Origin: Triticum aestivum
Lineage: Eukaryota > Streptophyta > Magnoliopsida > Poales > Poaceae
Reading direction: 5' to 3'
NCBI RefSeq assembly: GCF_018294505.1
Contig: NC_057800.1
Location: 474,769,037-474,833,036 of the forward strand
Length of the DNA: 64,000 bases
Below are positions 10,607 to 22,439 of this stretch, in pieces. The notes beneath the pieces were generated by a model. That model searched no databases, had not been told where the DNA came from, and worked only from the letters and a program-made list of their open reading frames with translations. Position 1 is the first letter of the stretch. The number at the start of each line of letters is the position of its first letter. Both the position numbers and the translations under genes were made by a program.

Positions 10607-13427
10607 ATGTCCGGATCCAGCCTTCAAGGCCGATGGATGCCCTCCTGCGTGACGAAAGAGGACATTAAGAAGTTGAGGGAGGCCAGATACCTGACCGCTG
10701 AGGTGTCGCATCGGCTGCCTGCTCGAGGGCAGGTCATCCCTACTCCCAAACCCAACGAGAACATTGTGTTCGTCTCCCTCTTCCTCCGAGGTCTAGGCCT
10801 TACTCTGGATCCCTTCGTCAGGGGCTTGATGTTCTATTACGGGCTAGATTTTCACGATCTAGCTCCGGACTCCTTTCTCCACATCACGACATTTATTGTC
10901 GTGTGTGAGGCCTTCCTCCGTGTGACCCCTCACTTCGTCCTGTGGCTCAAGACCTTTGAAGTACAACCGAAGGTGATCGAGGGGCAGCATGCAGCGTGTG
11001 GAGGTGCATCAATAGGCAAGATAGCAGGAGCTCCATGGCCGAAAGGTTCCTTTCCAGAGGTGTCCGAATTATGGAAACGGGAGTGGTTCTACGTCATGGC
11101 TCCCCGAAGTGCCAAGTGGGCGGCTGCCCCCGCTTTCCTCCCGGGCCCCCACCACAACTGATGTCATGGATTAGCAGGGGTCTGAGCTGGGGTCCAGCCA
11201 AGGACGTTCCTATACTGCGAAGCCGCATCCGAGATCTCTTCGAGGGAGATTTTAATTTGGTTGCGGTAATACAAGTTATGCTGGTCCGTCAAGTCCAGCC
11301 TTGCAAACACCGGCCCCTGTGCTTGTGGGAGTTCAACCCCGAGGGACCAGGTGCCATTCAAAGTTTCCTTGGCCTGACGCACAAGGAGATGTACAAGTCA
11401 TTCTTCGGACCCCAAGTGGAATGTCCGGATATTACCGAGGACGCGGGCCTGAGCAGTAACCGCGCCGCCGAACAAGTAAGAAATCCCCTCGCCGAACACG
11501 TTGTCTTTTATTCGAAGTTATTTCTGAGAGTCCGCTTTTTGACCAGGACTGGCTAACAAAGGCGAAGATGATCCGGTGCTTGGCTCCCCTCCCTGAGGGT
11601 TTGGAAAATCCGGTATTGGAGAAGATGCTCGAGGTCGCACCTTGTCCGGAGCCCCTAAAGGAAGATACCGAGGGAGATAATACGGGCGGACACGGGCCCC
11701 CATCGCTATCCGCTCCAACCAAGGGAATGAGCGTCTCCATGAAGGAGGATGATCAGGGGAGGAAAGGACTGCTTCCGAGGATCCGGAAGCCGAAGCCTCT
11801 AAACAGGAGAAAAGGTCTCCCACTGAGGGTCCTGCCTTGGGGGGTGTTTTTGCCGCCCAGAGTCCGCGGGGGGATCAGCCCTCCAACGAGTCGTAAGTGA
11901 TCCAAAATATTTTAGTAGTAAGGGTATGCTATCTTTTTCCTCTAAGAAAATAACCACCGCATCTATCTTGCAGTTCGGGCCTCAGCCCCTCTCAAATGAG
12001 CTCGTCTTCGGGGGATCTTCTTCCAGAGATGACGGAGAGCGAAATGCCTCCCCCGGACTCGTCCGCTCCAAAAGCGGGCGACCCCGAAGTGTCGTCGCGG
12101 AGGGCCTCTCCGGATCCGGTGAGGCCAGAAGATAATCCCGTAGACCCCCAAAGCCCCCAGTGTCCGGTTCCCGAAGAGAGCATACGAAAGAGTCCGGCAC
12201 CGTCTGGTGTGCGGTCGGACGTTCTGAGGGAGTTGATGGGGCGAGCGGCCATCTCAGAAGAGCACCGTATGCTGATGGGTACGGTGATGGAGAGAATCTC
12301 ATCCGCTGAAAGCGGATTACATGAAGCCTTTATGAGTCTATTGATAGGCTTTGAGGTATGTGAGATAATATGTGATAGTACTGCACATGTTATAGTAGCC
12401 CCTGAGACTCTGGTTGTCATCAAGAACGGCGGTGAACAGAGGATCATATTCCCAGGCAATAACCAAACTGCCTTTATGTGCGGGTGGTGGGAGCTCCGGT
12501 GGCTAGCCGGACTAGGGAGTTTGCCCAATTAAAACAGCAACTGGATGCGGCAGACGCCGACATCGAGCTTGTTAACAAGAGGCTTGACGAGGCACAGGGT
12601 AAGTGTTATTATCTGGTGAACGCCACATAGTAAGAGTAGCATAATGCCAGGATCTTTAATATGTTGTGACTGCAGATGGAGCTGCCACCGTGGAAGCCTT
12701 GCGGGCGGAACTTGTCCGAACCAAGGAACAAGCGAGGACTAGTAATGCGGCTGCTTTGAAGGCGGCCGAAGAGTTGAAAGCCGAGAAGGCCGCACATGGC
12801 GAGAGCAAAGAGAAGATGGCCGTAGAATTAAAAGGCAATGACGACCGTTGCCGGCTTCTTGAAAAAGAAAACCGAGCGAAGGCAATGGACCTTGAGAAGG
12901 CCACGATGGCAGACAAAGACACCCGCTCTACTATGAGAGCGAAGAAGGAGCTGCGGGAAGCCGGGGATATTGTGGCTGGGAAGCCCTTCATGCTACGGAG
13001 GAAGTTCGGAGATCCACGGTATGCCCCTCTGGATCGGCTGTGGAGTTTGGCAGATGCATATATGGACTTGGCGGCGAGCGCTGCCGATGCGGCCAAATAC
13101 TTCCAAGGTCAAGTAGATCGTGGGGTGGACAAGCTATTCTGGTCACAATTCAACGTTCCAGAGCGTCCGCTTCCTTTAACTGATCAGCTAGCCGAATGGG
13201 CCGAACTAAATAGATTGTCCGAACTCGCCATGAGGTCTGTCGTGGATCAGCTATGGCCAGAAAGGCCAAAGCTGAATAGCTATTTTAGCTTAGTGCAGCA
13301 GGTCCTTGGTGTGGTGTCGCGCATTGATGCGATGAAGAGGTCGGCGTGCATAGAAGGCTCGTGGATGGCCCTTGGCCGTGTTAAAGCATACTGGGCGGAG
13401 ATGGACGCTACCACTGTTGCGGCATAG
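10607..13427 (+). pseudogene. Antisense gene (aORF), Transposase_28-like 'putative gypsy type transposon' protein
   Basis: This is a multi-exon gene antisense to gag. Exon 1 (10607 to about 11475) carries the conserved block of the plant family annotated 'putative gypsy type transposon' (PF04195): ENIVFVSLFLRGLGLTLDPF, LHITTFIVVCEAFLRV, EWFYVMAPR, then LWEFNPEGPGAIQSFLG. A frameshift in a C run near 11145 breaks it. The donor is at about 11476 (AACAA/GTAAGA). Later exons lie at about 11530-11892, 11974-12355 and 12480-12600. The last, about 12676-13427, encodes a long Ala/Lys/Glu coiled coil and a C-terminal domain (LFWSQFNVPERPLPL, SYFSLVQQVLG). GT/AG borders are visible, for example CTTGCAG/TTCGGG at 11973 and TTTGAG/GTATGT at 12355. 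The role is unknown in this family. The frame breaks make this copy unlikely to be functional. Confidence 0.7.
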
Positions 13428-14713
13428 GGTTCGGCCATAGGTCGAGTGGCTGCCGAGCATTATTTCGAGGAGGTTCTCGAGGGTGCTCGTTTGATAGAGG
13501 CCCAGTGCTCGAAAAATATTATGTTTGAGTGATATGTATTCTCATTGTAAACACAATGCTTTTATGAAGTTTTTATAAGGCTGTGTTTATACTTTTGCCT
13601 GAAAGTAGTATGATGCCTCCTGTGCGGCCGTTTATGTATACATGTGTATAACCTGAAAGATTGCAGCCGTCGGCTTCAACCCCCAGACATATAATGCGGA
13701 GGTGCTCGCAAAAAACACGTGTTCACACTTAACCCAACGTCTTGGTCCTATTAAGGAGGTGATAGCGTAGCGAACGAGGCAACCGGACTATAATGCTTTA
13801 ACACTTTCGCTTAGCCATGGGAGTTTGACAGTGGGGCTACTAGATAGCCCCTGGTGGCTCCGCACTCTCCCGATCGCAGGGTGCGTACACGCCTGGCCGG
13901 GAAACGGCCCTTCGTTAAGGCGGAGGAATTCTAACATTCTGATAGGTCATCGAGTGGTTGACCAGTCTCACGCTATATCATGACAGTCAGTTTTTGGCTT
14001 TCTCTACTGAGGTGCTCGTCCGGATGAACGAGGGCACAATCGCAGTAGTTCTCCTGGTGCTACCTTAGCCGATAAAGCGGAGCGTAAGGCTCCAAAACAC
14101 AGGAGCCGGGCAAACCCAACATTTGACCAAAGACAATGATTCGGAGCTGATGCATATAAGGCCAAACTCGCGACGCCGAACACTCCCTAAGGTATTCGGT
14201 CTTTATGGTATAAACTGGGCCTAAATAGTGCCCTTTGTAAGAAGCCCCTTGTGTCCAGGTACGTGCATTATTTTGGCGTGGCCACATGCCAAGACGTCAG
14301 TATACTTCTCAACTGTGCTGAGAATTCGGTGGATATGTATCAACAAGAGACAGTAAAAAAGGTTTACGCAGGGTCTTAATCTAAAAAGAATCCTTGGAGC
14401 GGGTCCCTACTGCACGTCTGCGCCTGTGTCTCTGTTGTGCCGTATCCTGGACGGGTGTAACATGATGATTATCTATAAAAGAGAGGAGCTTATGTGAAAA
14501 AGCTGTCGTGCAAAAGGATAGTTTTTTAGAGAAATCATGTATAATTCAAGGTAAGTAAGAATTGGCGCTTGTCTGTGCACATCGAGCCCCTTGTATTTGT
14601 AATAGGGGTGTGATCATTGATCTGGTAAAAATTGCATATGGCTGCACCGGACTTGTCTAACCGTGTCCGAGGTCATGACGACCTGCTAAATGCTTTAGTT
14701 GGTGAGGCCGTTT
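13428..14713. other. Spacer between antisense gene and gag-protease
   Basis: I find no coding sequence for pol or anything else here on either strand. In complete relatives RT, RNase H and integrase would follow the protease. Here the gag-protease frame ends with TAA and this short spacer leads straight to the tail of the antisense gene. A possible poly(A)-signal-like AT-rich region for the plus-strand gene lies at 13520-13600. Confidence 0.5.
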
Positions 14714-17575
14714 TTATTGTGCGGCTGCCAGGGCAGCCGCACGCTCTTCGGCGCACAGAGATCGCTTAATACTTCCGTTCACTATAATGATGCCACGTGG
14801 ACCGGGCATCTTGAGTGTGAGGGAAGCATAGTGTGGTATTGCGTTAAAGTGAGCGAAAGCTTCGCGTTCGAGTAGTGCTTGATAGCCACTTTGAAACGGA
14901 GCCATGTGGAAGGTTAAATGTTCGCTACGGAAGTTATCGCGGAAGCCGAATATGACTTTTAGTAGCAAGGAGCCCGTGCAATGAGCCCCTGGGCCTGGCG
15001 TTACTCCTTTAAAGGTAATATTGCTATGGCAAATTTTTATTGGGTCTATCCCCATTTCGCGGATTGTATCCTGGTATATCAGGTTTAGACTGCTGCCACC
15101 GTCCATCAGGACTCGTGTGAAGTGGTATCCATCGATTATTGGTTCTAATACCAGGGCAGCCCATCCTGCACACCGGACACTTGCTGAGTAATCACGATGG
15201 TCGAAAGTGATCGGTTGAGACGACCAGTGGCAGGACTCCGCGGTGATAGGCCTTCAGACGTATTTTTCTGGGAGTGCCGTTTTGTTTCTGCCGTTGATCA
15301 TGTGTAACACGTTCACTGTTTTGACTTCTGGCGGAAATTTATTTTGTTCCCCAGTGTCTTCCTTGAGGGGATCATTCTCATCTTCGCTTGGCGTATCCTC
15401 CCCCTTGTGTACGGCGCTGAGCTTGCCGGACTGCTTGAAGACCCAACATTCTCTGTGGGTATGATTGGCTGGTTTGCCAGGGGTGCTATGGACCTGACAT
15501 ATTTGGTCCAGAATTTTGTTTAGGCTGGATAGTTCGTCTCTGGTGCCTTTAGGGGGCGGCTTTTGCTGACCTGGCCGAGAGCTTTTGAATCCGGCCTTTA
15601 CTGCCATGCTCTTCATGCTATCTCTTTTATTTCGGCGTTTGTTATTGCTGTTGCACCGTGATTTCCCGTTTCCATCTCTAACTTCAGATGTACTGGGGGC
15701 GCTGGAGCTGCATCGGGCTAGCCAGCTGTCTTCACCCGCGCAAAAGCGGGTCATGAGGCTTGTTAATGCTGCCATTGTTCTCGGTTTTTCATGGCCGAGG
15801 TGTCAGGCAAGCCATTCGTCACAGATGCTGTGCTTAAAAGCTGCCAAGGCTTCGGCGTCCGGGCAGTCGACAATTTGGTTCTTTTTAGTAAGAAACCTGT
15901 TCCAAAGCTTTCGGGCTGATTCTCCGGGCTGTTGAGTTATATGACTCGAATCATCCGCATCCGGAGGTCAGACATAAGTCCCTTGAAAGTTTGCCCGAAA
16001 AGCGTCGAGCTCTGCCCAGCTTCCAATGGAATTTTTGGGGAGGCCTTTAAGCCAATGACGAGCTGGCCCTTTGAGTTTGAGTGGTAAGTACTTGATGGGG
16101 TGGAGATCATCTCCTCGAGCCATATGGATGTGGAGGATATAGTCCTTGATCCAGACCCCAGGGTCTGTTGTTCCGTCGTATGCCTCTATGTTTACATGTT
16201 TGAATCCCTCTGGAAATTCATGATCTAGCACCTCGTCGGTGAAACATAGGGGGTGTGCGGCACCCCTGTATCTGGGTGTACCGCGTTGTTCGGATGTTTG
16301 TTGTGGTATATCGTATGTTGGGGCGTGCTTGCGTGGTCCATAGATGGATCTGGTTGCGCTGTCCTTTTGGTGCAAGCCCTCGTGTGAATCGTGTATTGTC
16401 TTGTAGGTGGCATTGTTTGCCGCTCTATATTAGCCGTGAGGTCGTCTATCCGGCCAGGTGGCTGTTTTGATTTTTGGTTGTGAGGGGTCTGAGGCCTCCT
16501 CATCGAATTCAGGTAGCAACTTCCGCTTTGGGTAGCTCTTGGTGGGGCGATTGTCGCCGTACTTCGCTGCTGTGTTGAGTACTTTACTCCATCTGATTTG
16601 GAGTGTGTCCTGCGCAGCTTTGAGCCTTTGCTGCTGCTTTTTTAGACTCCTCACGGTGGCAACAAGCCTTTGACGGGCATTCTGCCGCTCCGGGTGCCTG
16701 TCCGGCGTTGTGCCATCGGGACTATTATCTTTGACAGAATTGGTTTGTTCGGTTTGATTCTTCGTATTGCCGTGGTCCGGCAGTGGTTCGCCCTGCTCCA
16801 ACGCTGTGTCTGTGTTATCGTTATTTCTGGCAAGGCATGATTTGCGGCGGCGCTTGCGCCGCCGCTTTAACTGCTTCTCGAGGGAATAAGCCTTCGGTGC
16901 GTCCTTCCGTTCCTCGTCGTCTTCCTTTGGTGTATCCACCATGTATACGTCATATGATGAATTGGACGTCCGGCGCCTTGTGGGCGGTGGTTCCTCTCCG
17001 CCTCCTGCATCGTCGTCCATACCGTCGATGTCTGCGGAGTCGAAGTCGAGCATGTTGGTTGAGTCATCGACAGTGGCTATTAAGTGGGTGGTGGGTGGGT
17101 GTTGAATTTCGTCGTCTGCATCCCAATCCTATTGGCCATAATCCGGCCAGGGCTCTCCTGACAAAGAGAGAGACTTTAGTGAATTCAAAATGCCGCCAAA
17201 GGGCGAGTGCTGAAAGATATCTGCGGTGGTGAATTCCATGATCGGCGCCCAATCAGATTCGATTAGCAGGGGCGCAGATGGTTCGGTTTCCGGAAGAGAG
17301 TCCGACACCCTGGAGTCACGGGCTGCATGGAGATTTGCGCTGGTTTTCAGCTCGATCGCCGTTGAGACTGCAACCCCTGAGGTGGTGTCTAACCACCCGT
17401 CCTTGATTGGCGCAGTTGGCTCCGAACTAAGGGTTGGAGCTGATGCGGGCGCGGCTTCTAGGGTACTGTTCGGCGGTAGAGCTAGGTCATACCCATCACG
17501 ACAGTGGGGCGCGCCCGGCTGTGGCTCGAATCCGTTGAAGATCAAGTCCCCATGGATGTTTGCCGTGTAATTCAA
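14714..17575 (-). pseudogene. gag-protease of the Fatima-type element, stop-riddled
   Basis: A single minus-strand reading frame runs from about 17575 to 14714 with no frameshift but at least five stops (ending at about 17126, 16427, 15965, 15803 and 15251). The capsid/gag domain lies at about 16260-15780 (DYILHIHMARGDDLHPIKYL, LKGPARHWLKGLPKNSIGSW). A basic, coiled segment lies upstream near 16600-16900. The aspartic protease active site is LMDGGSSLNLIYQD at about 15110-15070. Three of the stops are TGA codons at positions where relatives have Arg, consistent with CGA to TGA change. The frame ends where RT should begin. Confidence 0.85.
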
Positions 17576-17766
17576 ACTTCCAAATCTAACCTGATGGCCA
17601 GGGGCGTAGCTTTCAATCTACTCCAGATGGCCAAGCGAATTAGCCCGCAGTGCAAAGTTGCCGAATACGAAGATCTGTCTGGGGAGAAAAGTCTCACCCT
17701 GGACTGCATTGCTATCGATGATAGTAGGAGCCATCAAGCCTAACGGCGACGACACAGAGGAACTAT

Positions 17767-17780
17767 CAATGAAAGCACCA
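17767..17780 (-). other. Primer-binding site of the Fatima-type element
   Basis: One base after the LTR end (minus strand ...CACCGACA T), the sequence TGGTGCTTTCATTG starts with the TGG complementary to a tRNA CCA end. I cannot name the tRNA with confidence. Confidence 0.6.
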
Positions 17781-17781
17781 A

Positions 17782-18116
17782 TGTCGGTGTCAAAACCAGC
17801 GGATCTCGGGTAGGGGGTCCCGAACTATGCGTCTAGGCCGGATGTCGGTGTCAAAACCAGCGGATCTCGGGTAGGGGGTCCCGAACGGACTAAAACCCTT
17901 CGGTTTATATAGACACCGGAGAGGGTTAGGGTTACACAAGGTCGGTTACAAAGGAGGAGATTTCCATACACGTATTTCCTAGCTTGCCTTTCACGCCAAG
18001 TAGAGTCCCGTCCGGACACGAGACGAAGTCTTCAATCTTGTATCTTCATAGTTTAACAGTCTGGACAATGGAGATAGTCTGGCTGTCCGGAGACCCCCTA
18101 ATCCAGGACTCCCTCA
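17782..18116 (-). mobile_element. 5' LTR of the Fatima-type element, deleted and partly duplicated
   Basis: 335 bp against 482 bp in its partner. The inner end is tandemly duplicated: TGTCGGTGTCAAAACC occurs at 17782 and again at 17843. A deletion then joins GGTCCCGAAC directly to GGACTAAAACCC, removing the middle of the LTR. The TATATAGACACCGG promoter region near 17905 and the outer end CTCCCTCA are kept. Confidence 0.88.
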
Positions 18117-18121
18117 GTGTG

Positions 18122-19000
18122 TACAACAAGGATGATTGTGGCAAACTAAAAAGCAAAGATTCATATCATATAAGACGCTCCAAGCAAAACACACACCATG
18201 TGGTGAATAAAAATATAGCCTTAAGTAAAGTTATCGATAGACGAAGATGAAAGAGGGGATGCCTTCTGGGGTATCCCCAAGCTTAGGGTCTTGGTTGTCC
18301 ATGAATATTACCTTGGGTGCCTTGGGAATCCCCAAGCATAGGCCCTTGCCATTCCTTATTCCATAGTCCATCAAATCCTTACCCAAAACTTGAAAACTTC
18401 ACAACACAAAACTCAACAAAAAATCTCATAAGCTCTGTTGGTATAAGAAAATAAATCACCACTTTTGGTACTGTTGTGAACTCATTATTTATTTATATTA
18501 GTGTAATATCTACTTTATTCCAACTTTTCCATGGTTTATACCCCCCGATACTACCCATAGATTCATCAAATTAAGCAAACAACACATAGAAAACAGAATT
18601 TGTCAAAAATAGAACAATCTATAGTAATCTGTAACTCTCAAATACTTCTGTAACTTCCAAAATTCTGAAAAAATAGAAAAACCTAAGAAATTTGTTTATT
18701 AATCTTCTTCAAACAGAATCAGTATTTTATCACGCTTCTGTTAAAAATGAGAATTTTTCTCCTGAGCATAAAAGTTTCTGTTTTTCAGCAAGATCAAATC
18801 AACTATCACTGTAAGCCATCCCAAAGGTCTTACTTGGCACAAACACTAATTAAAACACAAAACCACATCTAACCAGAGGCTAGATGAATTATGTATTTAA
18901 AAAGAGAAGCAAAAAGCAAAGAACAAAAATAAAATTGGGTTGCCTCCCAACAAGCACTATTGTTTAGCGCCCTTAGCTAGGCATAAAAACACAAATAGAT
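18122..19000 (-). other. Element A internal region between protease and 3' region
   Basis: AT-rich, non-coding. It contains CTTGGGGATACCCC- and GCTTGGGGATTCCC-like purine tracts on the minus strand (about 18270-18340), known from Sabrina/WHAM-type internal regions. Pol should lie here and is missing. Confidence 0.55.
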
Positions 19001-20682
19001 CTAGGCGTTGTCATCTTTGGTATGCAATCCATAAGTAGATCTCATAATAGATTCATAAGGCAATTTCATTTTATTTCTAGGAAAGTGTTCCATGCTCTTC
19101 CTTAACGGAAATTGAAATCTAATGTTTCCCTCTTTCACATCAATAATTGCACCAATCGTTCTAAGGAAAGGACTATCAACAATAATAGGACATGTATGAT
19201 TGCAATCTATATCAAGAATAATGAAATCTATGGGCACATAATTCCTATTTGCAACAATAAGAACATCATTAATCCTTCCCATAGATTTCTTAATAGTGGA
19301 ATCCGCAAGATGCAAATTTACAGAACAATCATCAAATTCACGAAAACCGAGAACATCACATAAAGTTTTTGGAATCGTGGAAACACTAGCACCCAAATCA
19401 CACAAAGCATGGCACTCATAATATTTAATCTTAATCTTAATAGTAGGTTCCCACTCATCATAAAGTTTTCTTGGGATAGAAACTTCCGATTCAAGATTTT
19501 CTTCAAAAGATTGCATATCATCAATGATATGTTTAGTAAAAGCTTTGTTTTGATTATAAGCATGAGGAGAATTCAACATGGATTGCAACAAGGAAATACA
19601 ATCTATTAAAGAACAATTATCATAATTAGATTCCTTGAAATCCAAAATAGTGGGTTCATTGCTACTTAAAGTTTTGACCTCTCCAATCCCACTTTTATCA
19701 TTTGCATCAAGATCTAAAAACTCCGAATCATTGGGATGCCTTTTAACTAAAGTTGACTCATCTCCAGTCCCATCTTTATCAAGATTTATATTGGAAAACA
19801 AAGATTCAATAGGAGTCACATCAATCACTTTAAGATCTTCATTATTATTTTCACAAAAACTAGAAGAACACGTTTTTACAAACCAATCTTGTTTAGCACG
19901 CATCTTAGCGGTTCTTTATTTGCACTCATCAATGGAGATTCTTATAGAATTTAGAGATTCATTGATATCATGCTTGGGTGGAATAGATCTAATTTTCAAA
20001 CAATCAACATCAAGAGAAATTCTATCCATGTTCCTAGCCAAATCATCAACCTTAAGCAATTTTTCTTCAACCAAAGCATTAAAATTCTTTTGCTAACCCA
20101 TAAATTCTTTAATGCTATTCTCAAAAGCAGAGGGCATCTTATTATAATTTCCATAAGAATTGTTGTAGGAATTACCATAATTATTAGAGGAATTACTAGG
20201 AAACGTCCTAGGATTAAAATTACCTCTATACGCGTTATTACCAAAACTGTTCCTACCAACAAAATTCACATCCATAGATTCATTATTATTTTCAATCAAA
20301 GTAGACAAAGGCATATCATTGGGATAAATATAATCACTCTTGCTAGAAAATAATTTCATAAGTTCATCCATCTTTCTACTCAAAACATTAATCTCTTCAA
20401 TCGCATGCACTTTTTACTAGTGGAAGATCTTTTGGTATGCCATTGAGAATAATTAACCATAATATTATCTAGGAGTTTACTAGATTCTCCTAAAGTGATT
20501 TCCATAAAAGTACCCCCCGCGGCCGAATCTAAAAGATTTCTAGAAGCAAAATTCAATCCGGCATAATTGTTTTCTATAATCATCCACAAATTCGAACCAT
20601 GAGTAGGGCAATTTCGTATCATCAATTTCATCCTCTCCCAAGATTGTGCAACATGTTCATGATCAAGTTGCTTACAATTCAT
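19001..20682 (-). pseudogene. gag-protease of element A (Athila type)
   Basis: Three blocks on the minus strand. At 20380-20682 there is a gag segment (AQSWERMKLMIRNCPTHG, LNFASRNLLDSAAGGTFMEI). After a frameshift near 20410 comes an Asn/Gly/Tyr-rich linker (20093-20410), which ends at TAG. At 19001-19903 lies an acidic spacer and an aspartic protease domain with the active site ECHALCDLGASVSTIPKTL, then ADSTIKKSMGRINDVLI and FILDIDCNHTCPIIVDSPFL. In-frame stops at about 20092 and 19923 separate blocks two and three, which stay in one frame. This matches Athila gag-protease. The copy is inactive and pol does not follow. Confidence 0.8.
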
Positions 20683-21189
20683 AATATCGTTCCTAAGGGA
20701 GATGTCTTAGCGGGAGGAAAATACTTGAAAATAAAGGCATCTTCACACTTATTCCATGAATCAATAATATTTAGAAGTGGGGGAGAGGAAAACGAGAGGC
20801 AAATGGCGAATAATGTAATGCAAGAGATGAGAGTTTATGATGGGTACCTGGTCTACAAAAAAAAGACACATTCGTGACATTTTGGGCCGAAAGATTTTTT
20901 TTCCTGTCATGCTTATGACACTTCTATGACGATAATTATGACAAAACCCTGTATCATCATAGATGTGGTGGGCTCCTACTTCTATGACAAAAAATCATGA
21001 TAGAAAATGGGCTTTTCATCCTGGGTGGGCCGGAGATGCAGCTGCATGACATTCTTTGGGCCGTCCATGATGGAAAAAACCATGGTAGAAGCGAGGGCGA
21101 GGAAAATATCTGGGAGTTCCCGGTTACGGTGGGTGGTCGGGGGCCGAGCGGTGCGCGTTTCTCTCAAACACGTACACGCGTGGGTGCGA

Positions 21190-22060
21190 GGCGTTGGGCT
21201 CTAACCGAACCCGGGCGAGGCGTTCGCTCCTACTGAACCCGAGCGATTGCACTGTAGGCTACACATTACTGAACCCGAGTGATCGATCGATCCCTGGCTG
21301 TTAACTGAATCCGATCGAGCGATTCCTTCGCTACTGCTGCTAACTGAAGCCAATCGAACCTGCCGCCTCTTGATGAACAGTGAGCGTTGTTGGGGAGGGG
21401 TGGATGAACAGTTCCCAGTGGGGGTTGGATGAATAGGACCTCGTGGTAGTAGAGGCCATTGCTGCTGGCTGAACAGGACCCCGATCGATCGAGCCGGTTG
21501 GGGTGGATGAACAGGACCCCGTGGAGGGATGGATGAATAGGACGACCCCATGGAGGGCTGGTTGAACAGTAGCCGGTGGAGGGCTGGATGAACAGTAGCC
21601 CATGGAGGGGTGGTTGAACAGGACCCCGTGGAGAGGGTTGATTGAACAGTAGCCGGTGGAGGAGCGGTGGAGGCTGGATGAACAGGAGCCCGTGGATGAG
21701 CAGTCGCTGGTGGAGGCTGGAGGAGGTCGACGGTGGATGAACAGTTGCCCGTGGAGGCTGGAGGAGGTCGATGGTGGAGATGAACAATAGCCCGTGGAGT
21801 CCCGTTTTGCGGTACGCCCCACCCCTCCAGATGAACAGGACCCCCATTTCGACCACAGCTCTCCAACACAAGTCCGTTTCCTCCGTTTTGCGGTACGCCA
21901 CACCCCTCCCGATCAACAGGACCCTGTTTCGACTGTAGGAGGTCGAAGAGAAGCCCGTTTCCTTCATTTTACGGTACACCACACCCCTCCCTGTGAATAG
22001 GATCCCGTTTCGACCATAGGCGGTCGAACACAAGGCTGTTTCCTCCGTTCTGCGGTACGC
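21190..22060. repeat. CACTA-1 subterminal repeat array
   Basis: Irregular repeats are built on GGATGAACAGGACCCCGTGGAGG, GAACAGTAGCCxGTGGAGG and, further right, CGTTTTGCGGTACGCCxCACCCCTCC. Several long antisense frames here (for example 21266-22240 on minus) only reflect the repeat and have no conserved domain. Such arrays are usual binding sites for TnpA-type proteins in CACTA elements. Confidence 0.6.
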
Positions 22061-22439
22061 CAGGCCTCGTTTCGATCGGCTGTTCCGTCCAAGCCGACTG
22101 GCTCCCGATGAACAACATACGTTCCGTTGCCTCCTAATGAACACGACGACACAGTTTCTCCGTTCTGACCCAGCCATGTACATGAGCCCTGGCCATACGT
22201 ATGCGCGAGTAGGCGTTCGAGACCCCGCCTGTATGTACATATGTGGCCGTATTTAGTTTCTTGCACCCTGGTTGTACGTACGTGTACATGCTATGTGCGC
22301 GCCTCTACTACAGTACGTGCCCTTCCTTACTCGGCCACGGTTCATCGCTACAGCCTGCAGACAGACCGATCAACCAGTATGTACGTACACGTTCGTGACC
22401 AGAATGACGATGCTACATACGCTTCGACCGGGTGGGTCC
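22061..22439 (+). other. CACTA-1 body up to the R1 insertion
   Basis: Non-coding, rich in GTACGTAC-type palindromes (about 22270-22390). It ends with GGTCC (22435-22439), the left copy of the R1 target-site duplication. Confidence 0.5.

Larger units (their letters stand above)
9589..18116 (-). mobile_element. Fatima-type Gypsy LTR retrotransposon with antisense gene
   Basis: An 8.5-kb element is bounded by LTRs 9589-10070 and 17782-18116 and flanked by the perfect 5-bp target-site duplication GTGTG (9584-9588 and 18117-18121). Both LTRs carry TGTCGGTGTCAAAACC and end CAGGACTCCCTCA on the plus strand, the LTR of the Fatima family as I know it. PBS and polypurine tract place its sense strand on minus. 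Internally it has a gag-protease pseudogene on minus (14714-17575) and a spliced antisense gene on plus (10607-13427). RT, RNase H and integrase are absent, so it is a pol-deleted, non-autonomous copy. It sits inside element A. Confidence 0.9.
6090..20851 (-). mobile_element. Element A: Athila-lineage Gypsy element, pol-less and nested
   Basis: This is a minus-strand element: 3' LTR 6090-7656, polypurine tract 7657-7671, non-coding 3' internal region to 9588, then a Fatima-type insertion, then 18122-20851 with a gag/protease pseudogene. No RT, RNase H or integrase sequence is found between the protease and the 3' region, so the element lacks pol. It resembles Sabrina/WHAM-type elements of Triticeae. 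The sequence stops at about 20851 where CACTA-1 begins, just where the 5' untranslated region, PBS and 5' LTR should follow. Confidence 0.75.

Noticed and set aside
10996..11556. Separate gene from the plus-strand frame starting at 10996
   Set aside because: It is the continuation of exon 1 of the antisense gene after a frameshift, not an independent start.
21266..22240. Long minus-strand frame of 324 residues, Pro/Ser/His-rich
   Set aside because: It is the translation of the CACTA-1 subterminal repeat. Two other frames are equally open and there is no domain.
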